Below, one piece after another: positions 44,625 through 52,672 of a stretch of 53,373 nt of DNA. The notes under the pieces were generated by a model. The model ran no database searches, was not told the DNA's origin, and was given only the letters and a program-made list of their open reading frames with translations. Every line of letters starts with the position of its first letter. The stretch's first letter is position 1. The position numbers were made by a program, and so were the translations under genes. The stretch spans positions 1-53,373 of the forward strand of contig JAOUFY010000012.1 of assembly GCA_029857955.1 (NCBI GenBank), in the 5' to 3' direction. The DNA comes from Spirochaetia bacterium (lineage in GTDB: Bacteria > Spirochaetota > Leptospiria > Turneriellales > JAOUFE01).

Positions 44625-44781
44625 CGTTGGGACTGTCTAAAAAGTCTCACCGCAAAGGCGCGAAGGGCGCAAAGTAAAGAAATAAAGGGATTTTTCTTAT
44701 CCTTTTCTTTAATTCCTTTGCGTTCTTTGCGTTCTTTGCGTCTTTGCGGTTCAAATTTTGACTTATTAGACAACCCCAACG
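44625..44781. repeat. MITE-like nested inverted repeat
   Basis: The outer arms TTCGTTGGG-ACTGTCTAAAAA and TTAGACAACCCCAACGAA pair at both ends. The inner arms are CCGCAAAGGCGCGAAGGGCG and the complementary run of GCGTTCTTTGCGTCTTTGCGG. The whole is about 155 bp with no coding potential. It sits between the convergent cyclase and dsrH-like genes and may terminate both. The end sequence GGGGTTGTCTAA resembles insertion-sequence termini, so it may be a non-autonomous mobile repeat. Confidence 0.75.
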
Positions 44782-44815
44782 AAATAATAAAAAACCATCC
44801 TTGTTTATAAAACGC

Positions 44816-45109
44816 TTACAGCCAGTTTTGAACTTTATGCTCTGCAACGAGATCTACAAAACCGTCATAATTGATAACTTTTATTCCGTTAACAGGATTG
44901 TTTATAGCGCGCGCTTTTAAATCAGCCTGCAGTGCATATACAGGATTGGTTTTTAAAAGCCTGGCAATTTCTGGTTCAAACTTCGTACCGCTTTGAGCCG
45001 CATATACTCCGTCTTCATAAAGTAAGACAGGTTCTTTTGCTGCTGCAAACTCGAAAACAAGATCAAGCGACTTACTGCTAAACGGGGATTTATTAATTGT
45101 GTGTAACAT
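44816..45109 (-). CDS. DsrH/TusB sulfur-relay protein
   Basis: This 97-residue protein is the DsrH/TusB subunit of the DsrEFH (TusBCD) sulfur-transfer complex. It begins MLHTINKSPFSSKSLDLVFE and contains VLLYEDGVYAA, both family-typical. The Cys expected near position 20 in Allochromatium DsrH is replaced here (LDLVFEFA). It is last in the cluster, 18 nt after the dsrF gene. The complex passes persulfide sulfur between carrier proteins in the cytoplasm. Confidence 0.88.
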   Translation of the reverse strand: MLHTINKSPFSSKSLDLVFEFAAAKEPVLLYEDGVYAAQSGTKFEPEIARLLKTNPVYALQADLKARAINNPVNGIKVINYDGFVDLVAEHKVQNWL

Positions 45110-45127
45110 ATTTTCTCCTGCAATTTT

Positions 45128-45496
45128 TCAACACGGAAAAACCGCGTGTTGCTCATTCATCATCGCATTGATTTCTTTAGATGTCTTTACCTCTACAGGA
45201 ACAATTAAATCATCAACCGTCATACCGCGGTCTTCCATGGATTTCTTGTCGACATAAAGTTTTTCGATGTCATAACCTTCCAGAGTTCGGTATGTTTTTA
45301 CAAACCCCTTGATTCCCAGTTCCGATGTATCCTGATCTTTTTTGATGTTATACACTCCATCGCCAAGAAATACAAGCGATATGTCTTGTTCATATGCGCC
45401 TGAAATTAAAATAAATTCCAATCCTTCATAAGGATAAATCGACCCATGAGGCGGTTTCTGCATGACAAACATTATTTTTTTAGGTGTTTCAGCCAT
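45128..45496 (-). CDS. DsrF/TusC sulfur-relay protein
   Basis: The 122 residues start at ATG 45496, set by the ribosome site AAGGAG seven nucleotides upstream. The ORF is open another 7 codons upstream, overlapping the dsrE stop. The protein has the DsrE/F fold: MFVMQKPPHGSIYPYEGLEF, then FLGDGVYNIKKDQD and VPVEVKT. It pairs with the DsrE and DsrH subunits. It begins 10 nt after the dsrE stop and ends 18 nt before dsrH. Confidence 0.9.
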   Translation of the reverse strand: MAETPKKIMFVMQKPPHGSIYPYEGLEFILISGAYEQDISLVFLGDGVYNIKKDQDTSELGIKGFVKTYRTLEGYDIEKLYVDKKSMEDRGMTVDDLIVPVEVKTSKEINAMMNEQHAVFPC

Positions 45497-45506
45497 AGTT
45501 TTCTCC

Positions 45507-45863
45507 TTAGGCGCCAAAAGTGATCATTCGATCGGCATTGAGTGTCATATCGACCAACTGGCCAAGCCCCGAAATCCGAATGTTTGGCGCAAGATTCGAA
45601 TCAACAATACCCCTGCGCTTGCCGGCGGCAATACATACAACGATGTCAACGCCTTTTGCGCCAAGCTCAGACCATCTCTTTACAATATTACGGTCGTCAG
45701 TTGGCGGATCCATCAGCTTTGTAGCGTTTAACACACCGTCGTTATAAAAAAACACACCGGATATTTCATGCCCCTTGTTCATCGCGGCAGCGATAAAATT
45801 ATATGCGCTGTCCCCTGCTTCATGGTTGTAGGGTCCATCAAGAACTAAAATTCCAAACTTCAT
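45507..45863 (-). CDS. DsrE/TusD sulfurtransferase subunit
   Basis: From ATG 45863 (GGGG ribosome site 8 nt upstream) the protein has 118 residues; an ATG two codons earlier is also possible. It has the TusD/DsrE layout: ILVLDGPYNHEAGDSAYNFI near the start, FYNDGVLNATKLMDPP in the middle, and the active-site Cys in VVCIAAGKRRGI, equivalent to Cys78 of E. coli TusD. It accepts a persulfide from TusA and passes it on. Three genes dsrE-dsrF-dsrH in order. Confidence 0.93.
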   Translation of the reverse strand: MKFGILVLDGPYNHEAGDSAYNFIAAAMNKGHEISGVFFYNDGVLNATKLMDPPTDDRNIVKRWSELGAKGVDIVVCIAAGKRRGIVDSNLAPNIRISGLGQLVDMTLNADRMITFGA

Positions 45864-45881
45864 GTACATTACCCCATTGTT

Positions 45882-46391
45882 TTATATAAAAAACTGCATA
45901 TCGCTTGAAGAGCCTATTTCCAATGCAGTTGCAGCGCCGGCAAATTCAATACCGTCAATAAAATCATCTTTTGTATATCCAAAAACATCCATAGTCATTT
46001 GACAGGCGATCATTTTGACGCCGGCTTCTACACATATATCTCTTAACTCTGGAATGGACGCTACACCATGATTTTTAAACGTTTTTTTAAGTAGCAATGT
46101 TACGAAGTTATCGAAGAAAGGAACATTGTTAATGACCAGATTCGGTATTGGCCAGTTTATACCTTGAAACCATTTTGGGCCAAAAGGCATTTTCATTGGC
46201 ATAGCAGGATTGGCTGTCGGAGTCGCTTTCATGTTTAAATCCTTTAACAAAAGATTTAAGCCGTAAAAAGTAAAAAATATACTCGTCTCCATATCAAGAG
46301 CTGCTGCGGTGGAACCTAAAATAAAAGGAGGATATGCCCAATCTAAAGTACCTTTTGAAGTGATCATCATAAACTTTTTTTGTGCTGCCAT
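45882..46391 (-). CDS. DsrE2-like sulfur-carrier protein
   Basis: The 169 residues belong to the DsrE/F-like group called DsrE2, often membrane-associated. KKFMMITSKGTLDWAYPPFI opens the fold, ETSIFFTFYGLNLLLKDLN follows, and the likely active Cys sits in MIACQMTMDVFG near residue 130. A hydrophobic centre (FGPKWFQGINWPIPN) is typical. AGAGGGTAG precedes the ATG. It lies between tusA and dsrE, as in sulfur-oxidising bacteria that carry tusA-dsrE2 cassettes. Confidence 0.9.
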   Translation of the reverse strand: MAAQKKFMMITSKGTLDWAYPPFILGSTAAALDMETSIFFTFYGLNLLLKDLNMKATPTANPAMPMKMPFGPKWFQGINWPIPNLVINNVPFFDNFVTLLLKKTFKNHGVASIPELRDICVEAGVKMIACQMTMDVFGYTKDDFIDGIEFAGAATALEIGSSSDMQFFI

Positions 46392-46403
46392 TTTACTACC
46401 CTC

Positions 46404-46631
46404 TTATCCTTTTTGAATAAAAAATACATATTCGCCATTGCCTTCACTCTTGTCTACAATGGGATTTCCAGTGCGACGCGACCAGGCGTCCATATCATTA
46501 CACGATCCCGGGTCAGTGGCTGTTACTTTTAAAACGTCGCCTGCTCCCAGTGCATCGATAGCTTTTTTCGTTTTTAAAATTGGCAGCGGACAATTCATTC
46601 CGCGACAATCTAATTCCTGTTTTACATTCAT
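46404..46631 (-). CDS. tusA: TusA-family sulfurtransferase
   Basis: The 75-residue protein is a sulfur carrier with the CPxP active-site motif: LDCRGMNCPLPILKTKKAID, with Cys14 in CPLP. A TAT-DPGS-like loop (VTATDPGSCNDMDAW) is typical of SirA/TusA proteins. It is first in the sulfur cluster, with GAGAGGAAGG upstream of the ATG and a promoter further upstream. It would deliver persulfide to DsrE. Confidence 0.95.
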   Translation of the reverse strand: MNVKQELDCRGMNCPLPILKTKKAIDALGAGDVLKVTATDPGSCNDMDAWSRRTGNPIVDKSEGNGEYVFFIQKG

Positions 46632-46708
46632 TTCTTCCTTCCTCTCAATTTTATTTTTTAAATTTTTTGTTATACACTAAAATCAATAATATAAGTATAT
46701 TACAATAT

Positions 46709-46737
46709 CACAATATATTTATACGTCCTATATGTCA
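46709..46737 (-). promoter_or_regulatory. Probable sigma-70 promoter of the tus/dsr operon, with overlapping dyad
   Basis: On the minus strand TTGACA (46737-46732) is followed by exactly 17 nt and TATTGT (46714-46709). AT-rich inverted sequence around the -10 box (TATATT, ten nucleotides, AATATA) could be an operator for the Rrf2 regulator encoded upstream. About 80 nt of leader separates it from tusA. Confidence 0.55.
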
Positions 46738-46794
46738 AGTTTTTTCCATTTATAAAATAGCGCCCTATCTACTGTAATCAGAATTAAAGATTTT

Positions 46795-47547
46795 CTACCA
46801 AAAAGCTCGATACATCAATAAGATTCCAATAAACATAATCCAAAATAAAAGTCCTTTTTTTAACGAAGAATGAGGAACCCTATATGATGCATATATTCCC
46901 ACAGGTATTCCGCAAACGGCGCCAATCGAAAGCAGCAATAAAAGACCATAATCCAGATGCCCCATGGATAAATGTATTCCTCCGCCGACAAAAGATAAAA
47001 TTAAACCGAACAATATATCGGTAGCAACGACCTGACGTGGTAATAATGAAGTTGCTGCAAGCAACAACAATGTACCCATTGCTCCGGCTCCCGCTGAAGA
47101 AAATCCCACTTCCATACCGATTAAAAATGTAAAAAAAGGAATTATTTTTTTAAATGAATTACGATGTTGTAACTGCGGTTTTTTAACTGAATAAATCAAG
47201 TTAAGCAGGGCTGAAATAAAAACAATTAAACCAATTCCCGCAACAATAACAGACTTTACTTGCTGATTTTTTGAAAGACTGCCCAGGAGAAATGACCCCG
47301 CAATTACGCCAGGAATACCCCCCAAGCTCATCAACATAAGAATTTCGCCGTTAACCATTTTTTTACCTAAATAAGAAAGGCTCACGGGAATTTTTACAAT
47401 TAAAGAAAATACCAGCGCAGTACCAATGGCCATTGCAGGTTCAACGCCTAAAAATAAAATCAATACCGGAGCTGTGATTGTACCTGCCCCCACCCCTGTC
47501 ATGGCGATGGCCAATGAAATGATAAATCCGATTATGATCTCAACCAT
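46795..47547 (-). CDS. TSUP-family (TauE/SafE) sulfite/organosulfonate exporter
   Basis: The 250-residue protein has eight membrane helices in two similar halves: IIGFIISLAIAMTGVGAGTI near the N-terminus, and FLIGMEVGFSSAGAGAMGTL in the second half, both with the Gly-rich TSUP signature. Members move sulfite, sulfonates or related anions across the inner membrane. Placement beside TusA and the Dsr proteins suggests sulfite export in sulfur metabolism. It begins 2 nt after the Rrf2 regulator stop, so the two are co-transcribed. Confidence 0.93.
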   Translation of the reverse strand: MVEIIIGFIISLAIAMTGVGAGTITAPVLILFLGVEPAMAIGTALVFSLIVKIPVSLSYLGKKMVNGEILMLMSLGGIPGVIAGSFLLGSLSKNQQVKSVIVAGIGLIVFISALLNLIYSVKKPQLQHRNSFKKIIPFFTFLIGMEVGFSSAGAGAMGTLLLLAATSLLPRQVVATDILFGLILSFVGGGIHLSMGHLDYGLLLLLSIGAVCGIPVGIYASYRVPHSSLKKGLLFWIMFIGILLMYRAFW

Positions 47548-47549
47548 GT

Positions 47550-47951
47550 TTACTTTAAATCCTCGATAGTCAAACCCTCAAGTGTATTCGATATATAATC
47601 ACGAATATCTTGAAAAACTTTTAACAATTTTTTTTCTTTATAAATCGGAGTCTCCGTATAAAAATATTTGCTGACGGCTTCTGTAGGCGCCAATGCTCCA
47701 TCCATAAGACGAATGATTTCTGCCACTGAAATGCTTGCAGGGGTCCTGGCAAATAAGTACCCGCCTTTTGGACCACGTTTGCTTTTTACCACATTATGAC
47801 TTTTCAAGGCAGAAAATAAATGTTCTGCATATTTTAATGGCGCTCCAGTTTCTTCACATAAAGTTTCCAGATCAACGGGAAACTCATTACTTTTTCGAGC
47901 CAGCGCCAGTAAAAGTAAAAGACTATATTCGCTTTTTGTGGTCATTTTCAT
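47550..47951 (-). CDS. Rrf2-family transcriptional regulator
   Basis: The 133 residues have the Rrf2 winged helix: TKSEYSLLLLLALARK, LETLCEETGAPLKYAEHLFS and the recognition region VVKSKRGPKGGYLFARTPA. The usual three-Cys cluster of IscR or NsrR is missing; the only Cys is in LCEET. It therefore does not bind the common Fe-S cluster and resembles CymR-like regulators, which respond through a protein partner. Neighbours point to control of sulfur genes, including its own exporter partner and the tus/dsr operon 160 nt downstream of the exporter. Confidence 0.9.
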   Translation of the reverse strand: MKMTTKSEYSLLLLLALARKSNEFPVDLETLCEETGAPLKYAEHLFSALKSHNVVKSKRGPKGGYLFARTPASISVAEIIRLMDGALAPTEAVSKYFYTETPIYKEKKLLKVFQDIRDYISNTLEGLTIEDLK

Positions 47952-48267
47952 ATATTCCCCACCATATTTATATGAAATATTTTGTCAAACAAATATTGCC
48001 GGTTCACTATAAAATGGATCATAGAGCTGGAGAGCTTTAAAAAGCTAATTCTGATTGAATTACATCGTTAATTGGATTCTTTGATGGAAGTCATGTTTTT
48101 AAAAGATTGAATTATAATCAGGTAGCGCTCTTTGAAAAAAACTCTAAACCTGAACCACAAAAAATCCAGTTTTAAATACTTTAAATGTCTTAGTAAATAT
48201 AATAGAATAATTAAAATTTATTAGTTAGAAAATATGACGCTGGATTTTTATTTTTGTAAAATCCCGC
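47952..48267. other. Noncoding AT-rich gap upstream of the Rrf2 regulator
   Basis: No convincing gene is present. On the minus strand, near 47966-47987, TTGACA and an imperfect dyad ATATTTG...CAAAATAT lie just upstream of the regulator. They may form its promoter and own operator, although no -10 box at standard spacing is visible. The rest is AT-rich without repeats I would defend. Confidence 0.4.
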
Positions 48268-48504
48268 CTAAATCTTAAATACAAAGTTAACTCTAATTGT
48301 GTATACTGCGTATAACAGGTTGTTTACATTAAGCAATTTTATATGCCCCACTGATTTGAACCCAGGCGTCACCGGGTGAAGCTTGTTCACAAACCACTTT
48401 ACATTTAATTTATTTTTCCATTTATACCAATACGCCGTCTCTGCAAAAAGTGAGAGCGAAAATAGTGATATTGCAAATATTGAAGATAGTTTAATGATTT
48501 TCAT
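48268..48504 (-). CDS. Small exported protein of unknown function
   Basis: The 78-residue protein has a signal peptide (IIKLSSIFAISLFSLSLFA) and a short mature part that looks beta-rich, ending VYTIRVNFVFKI. AAAGGAG, 7 nt before the ATG, is a strong ribosome site and decides the start. The C-terminal Phe-rich end could be a membrane strand, so a piece of a larger barrel, broken or short, is possible. No family recognised. Confidence 0.6.
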   Translation of the reverse strand: MKIIKLSSIFAISLFSLSLFAETAYWYKWKNKLNVKWFVNKLHPVTPGFKSVGHIKLLNVNNLLYAVYTIRVNFVFKI

Positions 48505-48694
48505 TTAATACTCCTTTAATTAATATTATTATAGAAGTGAAATTCTATATTTCAATAATTTTTTTGTAATTCGCTCCCCAACAGTCGAGTGACCGCCGGT
48601 TGTGGATCAATTAATACAACTGTAAATTTATACACCGTGATGTTTAAAGTAGAATGCCCCAATAGCAAGCGAAAACCAAAAGTTTCGGATATTT

Positions 48695-50155
48695 TCAAAT
48701 TAACTTGTACTCCAAACATTTTCGAGTCCAGCGTTTAACAAATTCAGGGTTTGATAAAAAATAAAAATGAGCATAACCTGCGATTAAATTTTTATAGATA
48801 AAACCAGATTCGGCGTCTATGCTTCTGCCTTTTAAATGATATGCCGATAACAATTGATTTTCATTATTTTCAGAATCCATTACTATATGCGATGAATAAT
48901 GAAATTCATGACCGCGTATAATTTCACCCTCATGTAAAAGAAAATTACTTTTTAAACCTGTGATTTCACGATAACCAAGGGCTGCCAAACGACTTTGCAT
49001 TATGACGCTGCCGGGTAAAACTCCCGTCATTGTATATTTTTTTTCATTTCTATCAACAATCTCTTTTGTGAGATACATAAAACCGCCGCATTCCGCAATT
49101 GTTGGCATACCCTTCTCTATCGCTTCTATTACTGATTTTTTAGTAATGAAATTTTTAGAAAGAACTCCTGCAAACTCTTCGGGAAACCCTCCTCCAAGAT
49201 ATAGACCAAAACAATCTTCAGGAATCGGTTCATTTTTTAACGGCGAAAAATATTCCAATTCCATACCAGATTGCTGCATGATCTGAAGATTTTCAGGATA
49301 ATAAAAATTAAATGCGGCATCATGGGCAACCGCAACTTTCACAACGTTTTTATTGTTTGAAATGACATAGGGTTTAAATGCCTTTTCACTTTCTATTTTA
49401 ATTTTTTTATAATCATTTTTTTCTTCTGAGTTTTTTTGATTAAAACCGGCCAGTTGTAAAAGTAATTCAAGATCAAGCGAATTCTCAATGAGTTCTGCGA
49501 GAAATTTAAATAATGAATTTAATTCTCCTCGTTCTATTGCCGGCAAAAGTCCTAAGTGTCTTTCTGGAATTTTTAATTTTTCGTCTCTCAGAATTCCGCC
49601 TATAAGAGGAATTTTACATTCCTTTTCAATGGCTTCTCTAAGTATGTCAAGGTGGTTTTTACTGCCAACCTTGTTTGCAATCACTCCTGCAATTTGAACC
49701 TTCTTTGAAAATAGCTGAAATCCCTTAACGATGGCTGCGGCGCTTCGAGCCATACTCCGTGCATCAAACACCAAAACAACAGGAGCATGAAGTATTTGAC
49801 TGATTTCAGCAGAAGAGCCTTGATCGCTTAATGGGTTTCTGCCATCAAACAAGCCCATGACGCCTTCAATGATGGAAATATCTGAATTGTAAGAGTTGTT
49901 GAAAAATATTTGTTTTACAAGCGATGGTTTAACAAACCAGCTGTCTAGATTATGCGATATACGTTCAGTAACAGCGCTATGATAACCCGGATCAATGTAA
50001 TCTGGACCGCATTTAAAACCCTGTACGGTTAAACTTCTTTTTTTAAGGGCCGCCATTATTCCGAGAGTAATAGTCGTTTTGCCAGCGCCGCTATTTGTAC
50101 CGCCAATCACCAAACGAGGAAATAACTGGTGATTTGCAGTTTTCGAACGTTTCAA
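48695..50155 (-). CDS. Cobyrinic acid a,c-diamide synthase (CobB/CbiA family)
   Basis: The 486 residues amidate the a and c carboxyls of (hydrogeno)byrinic or cobyrinic acid in B12 synthesis, using glutamine and ATP. The N-terminal P-loop domain has VIGGTNSGAGKTTI at 16-29 and GFKCGPDYIDPGYH after it. The C-terminal glutaminase domain has YLGGGFPEEFAG and the catalytic Cys in AECGGFMYL; a C-terminal His-containing segment (YAHFYFLSN) completes it. No other cobalamin gene is in the window. It could work with B12 genes elsewhere or in a salvage or factor-F430-like pathway. Confidence 0.93.
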   Translation of the reverse strand: MKRSKTANHQLFPRLVIGGTNSGAGKTTITLGIMAALKKRSLTVQGFKCGPDYIDPGYHSAVTERISHNLDSWFVKPSLVKQIFFNNSYNSDISIIEGVMGLFDGRNPLSDQGSSAEISQILHAPVVLVFDARSMARSAAAIVKGFQLFSKKVQIAGVIANKVGSKNHLDILREAIEKECKIPLIGGILRDEKLKIPERHLGLLPAIERGELNSLFKFLAELIENSLDLELLLQLAGFNQKNSEEKNDYKKIKIESEKAFKPYVISNNKNVVKVAVAHDAAFNFYYPENLQIMQQSGMELEYFSPLKNEPIPEDCFGLYLGGGFPEEFAGVLSKNFITKKSVIEAIEKGMPTIAECGGFMYLTKEIVDRNEKKYTMTGVLPGSVIMQSRLAALGYREITGLKSNFLLHEGEIIRGHEFHYSSHIVMDSENNENQLLSAYHLKGRSIDAESGFIYKNLIAGYAHFYFLSNPEFVKRWTRKCLEYKLI

Positions 50156-50180
50156 AAGAAAAAATCTCTCAGAGTAACCG

Positions 50181-50588
50181 CTATTTGTCTAATTCATCAC
50201 AAAGATCGTATAACTTTTTTAATCTTTCTTTCTGAATACTTTCGGCAATCTTTCTAGCCGAATCTTCTTTACCCTCAAGGATTAAAGGAATAACTTCTTC
50301 TTCGCGTGTTTTCTTGAAAGCCATCCATGTTTCACGTAGTTCATTAAAAATAGCTTCTTTACCTGAAGGTGGGATCATTTTATTCAAAGATATAGTAACT
50401 GATTCTGCAATTTCTTTAGCTGATTTTTGCTGCTCGACTCCCCTTTTATTTTTATCCTTTAACATCGAAATTGCTGCATCACGAGCGCCGCCGATCTTTG
50501 CTTTTAAATCAGCAAATTCACCAGCATTTATAGAAACGGATGTGACTAGAAAACCGAATATCAAAAAACCATTCATTAATTTTTTCAT
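50181..50588 (-). CDS. Periplasmic four-helix-bundle-like protein
   Basis: The 135 residues have a signal peptide (KKLMNGFLIFGFLVTSVSIN) and a helical mature part: AKEIAESVTISLNKMIPP, ELRETWMAFKKTREEEVIPL and KDSARKIAESIQKERLKKLY. The middle segment resembles the four-helix-bundle sensor domain of chemoreceptors, but it is free and not fused to a signalling domain. One Cys near the C-terminus (LYDLCDELDK) is not a CxxCH haem site. Function unknown, perhaps a periplasmic binding or stress protein. Confidence 0.75.
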   Translation of the reverse strand: MKKLMNGFLIFGFLVTSVSINAGEFADLKAKIGGARDAAISMLKDKNKRGVEQQKSAKEIAESVTISLNKMIPPSGKEAIFNELRETWMAFKKTREEEVIPLILEGKEDSARKIAESIQKERLKKLYDLCDELDK

Positions 50589-50631
50589 TTTTTCCCTTTT
50601 TTAAATTTTTAAGTTATAGTGAAATACTCTA

Positions 50632-50817
50632 TTAATCCAGAAGATTTTCATTTTCCAGAATTTCCGCCAGTTGTAGCTCATCGATAAACTCATTTTGATC
50701 AATATATCGTAGAGCAGCTGTACTGATAAATTCTTCTACAGAAAGGTTCTCCATTTCGGCATGACGTTTAATACGAACCATATCCTCGTCATTGATTTCT
50801 AATGTTATTTTAGGCAT
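50632..50817 (-). CDS. Small antitoxin-like regulator, orphan
   Basis: The 61 residues read like a ribbon-helix-helix or other short antitoxin: strand MPKITLEINDEDMVRIKRHA, helix AEMENLSVEEFISTAALRYI, acidic tail DELQLAEILENENLLD. GGAG precedes the ATG. The usual toxin gene is not found downstream. It lies between an exported-protein gene and dapA (divergent). It may be a remnant of a pair or an orphan regulator. Confidence 0.65.
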   Translation of the reverse strand: MPKITLEINDEDMVRIKRHAEMENLSVEEFISTAALRYIDQNEFIDELQLAEILENENLLD

Positions 50818-50990
50818 AAATACTCCGAGCGCTTCCTGTTTTTAATTGAGCCTAATCCAGATTTACTATAGTTCTACGACCTGTCAATGATTTACACTGA
50901 GCTTCGGACGGGTGCGCGTGTGTTAATTATTGTATCAAAGCAAATTCTTTGATTTACCGTTTAACTTGAGAATCATATTGAGTCATCATC

Positions 50991-51878
50991 ATGAAATTGC
51001 AAGGTACATTTACGGCATTAATTACGCCATTTCAAAAAAATGAGCAGATAGATTATCCGGCTTTGAAAAAACTAATTGTTAAACAAATGTTAAACAAGGT
51101 TGAGGGTCTTGTTCCCTGTGGAACAACCGGCGAAAGCCCGACATTGACTCATGAAGAACACCGTGAAGTGATCGCTAAAACTGTTGAATGGGCAAAGGAA
51201 ATTAATAAAGATACAACGATCATTGCCGGTACAGGTTCTAATTCTACGCAGGAAGCTGTCGATTTAACAAAATCGGCTGCCGCTGACGGAGCTGATTATG
51301 CCCTTGTTGTAAACCCATATTATAATAAACCAACCCAGGATGGTTTATATGCTCATTTTATGCGAATTGCAGAATCTTCGACCATTCCTGTGATCGTCTA
51401 CAACATACCCGGAAGAACCTCTGTTTCGTTAAGTATTGATACAATTTCGCGCCTTGCCGAACATCCCAACATTGCTGGTATTAAAGAATCTACCGGCGAT
51501 TTAGGTTTTATGGCGGAAGTGATTTTAAACACCCCTGACGACTTTGTTTTATTATCTGGCGATGATAATTTATTACTCCCAGTGCTTTCTATCGGCGGAA
51601 AAGGTGTGATCAGTGTTTTGTCTAATCTTTTACCGTTGAAAGTGGGAAACGTTTCTCGGTCTTTTTTTAGCGGAAATTACGAACACGCTAGAAAAGAGTA
51701 TTACAACCTTTTACCTTTAATGAAGGCAATGTTTTTTGAAACAAATCCTATTCCGGTAAAAGCTGCTTTATCGATCATGAGTGAAATTGAAAATGTTCTT
51801 AGATTGCCGATGACTAAATTGTCAAAAGGTAATCATGAAAAATTAATAAATATTTTAACAGGGTACGACAATACATGA
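50991..51878 (+). CDS. dapA: 4-hydroxy-tetrahydrodipicolinate synthase
   Basis: DapA condenses pyruvate with aspartate semialdehyde, the first step of the lysine/diaminopimelate branch. The 295-residue TIM barrel has the catalytic Thr in CGTTGESPT (43-51), the Tyr in VYNIPGRT (Y137) and the Schiff-base Lys in GIKEST (K165). All key residues are present. Its 3' end overlaps dapB by 4 nt (ATGA), so the two are translationally coupled. Confidence 0.97.
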   Translation: MKLQGTFTALITPFQKNEQIDYPALKKLIVKQMLNKVEGLVPCGTTGESPTLTHEEHREVIAKTVEWAKEINKDTTIIAGTGSNSTQEAVDLTKSAAADGADYALVVNPYYNKPTQDGLYAHFMRIAESSTIPVIVYNIPGRTSVSLSIDTISRLAEHPNIAGIKESTGDLGFMAEVILNTPDDFVLLSGDDNLLLPVLSIGGKGVISVLSNLLPLKVGNVSRSFFSGNYEHARKEYYNLLPLMKAMFFETNPIPVKAALSIMSEIENVLRLPMTKLSKGNHEKLINILTGYDNT

Positions 51879-52672
51879 TCAACATTGCAATTCATGGCGT
51901 ACTTGGGAAAATGGGTAGGGCAATTGCACGCCTTGCCAATGATAGTAATCAATTAAAACTAATTTCTGCATTTGATACACATGCAAATTTAGCGGACTTA
52001 AGCAGTGGAATTACAAAAGATATTTTACATACGTCAATAAATGCAGATGCATTAAAAAATGTTCAAGTTTTAATTGATTTTTCAGTTCCGCAGGCTTCTA
52101 TTTCCGCCGTACAATTATGCCTTGAGCTTAAAATACCCATGGTAATTGGTACAACAGGATTTTCTTCACAGGAAGAAAGTATAATTGAAAACGCATCTAA
52201 AAAAATCCCGATACTAAAATCGTCAAATATGAGCGTGGGCGTAAATTTATTGTTTGCTCTTACAAAAATGGCGGCAAAGTCGCTTAATCATCGAAATTTT
52301 CAGGTTGAAATGATGGAGATTCATCACGGCAAGAAAAAGGATGCTCCTTCGGGGACGGCAAAAACTTTGGAAAAAATTCTTTTAGAAAATATGCCTCTTG
52401 ATAAAAACGTAACTTATGGACGTGAAGGTATGGTCGGCGAACGTAAACAAAATGAACTTGGTTCTTTTGCCTTGAGAGGCGGCGATGTGGTTGGTGATCA
52501 TACGGTTTATTTTTTAGGCGAAGGCGAACGTATTGAATTAAAACACCAGGCTGTGAACCGTGATGTATTTGCTCAGGGAGCTCTTGTTGCCGCTGAATTT
52601 ATTTCGGGCAAACCCGCCGCATTTTATTCCATGGCTCAGGCTCTTGGATTATCAGGAGAAGTTAAAAACTAA
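51875..52672 (+). CDS. dapB: 4-hydroxy-tetrahydrodipicolinate reductase
   Basis: DapB reduces hydroxy-tetrahydrodipicolinate with NAD(P)H in diaminopimelate and lysine synthesis. The 265-residue protein has the dinucleotide-binding motif GVLGKMGRAI at 8-17, IGTTGFSSQE in the middle, and the catalytic HHGKKKDAPSGTA with the His pair and Lys. It overlaps dapA by 4 nt and is followed immediately by murA. Confidence 0.97.
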   Translation: MINIAIHGVLGKMGRAIARLANDSNQLKLISAFDTHANLADLSSGITKDILHTSINADALKNVQVLIDFSVPQASISAVQLCLELKIPMVIGTTGFSSQEESIIENASKKIPILKSSNMSVGVNLLFALTKMAAKSLNHRNFQVEMMEIHHGKKKDAPSGTAKTLEKILLENMPLDKNVTYGREGMVGERKQNELGSFALRGGDVVGDHTVYFLGEGERIELKHQAVNRDVFAQGALVAAEFISGKPAAFYSMAQALGLSGEVKN

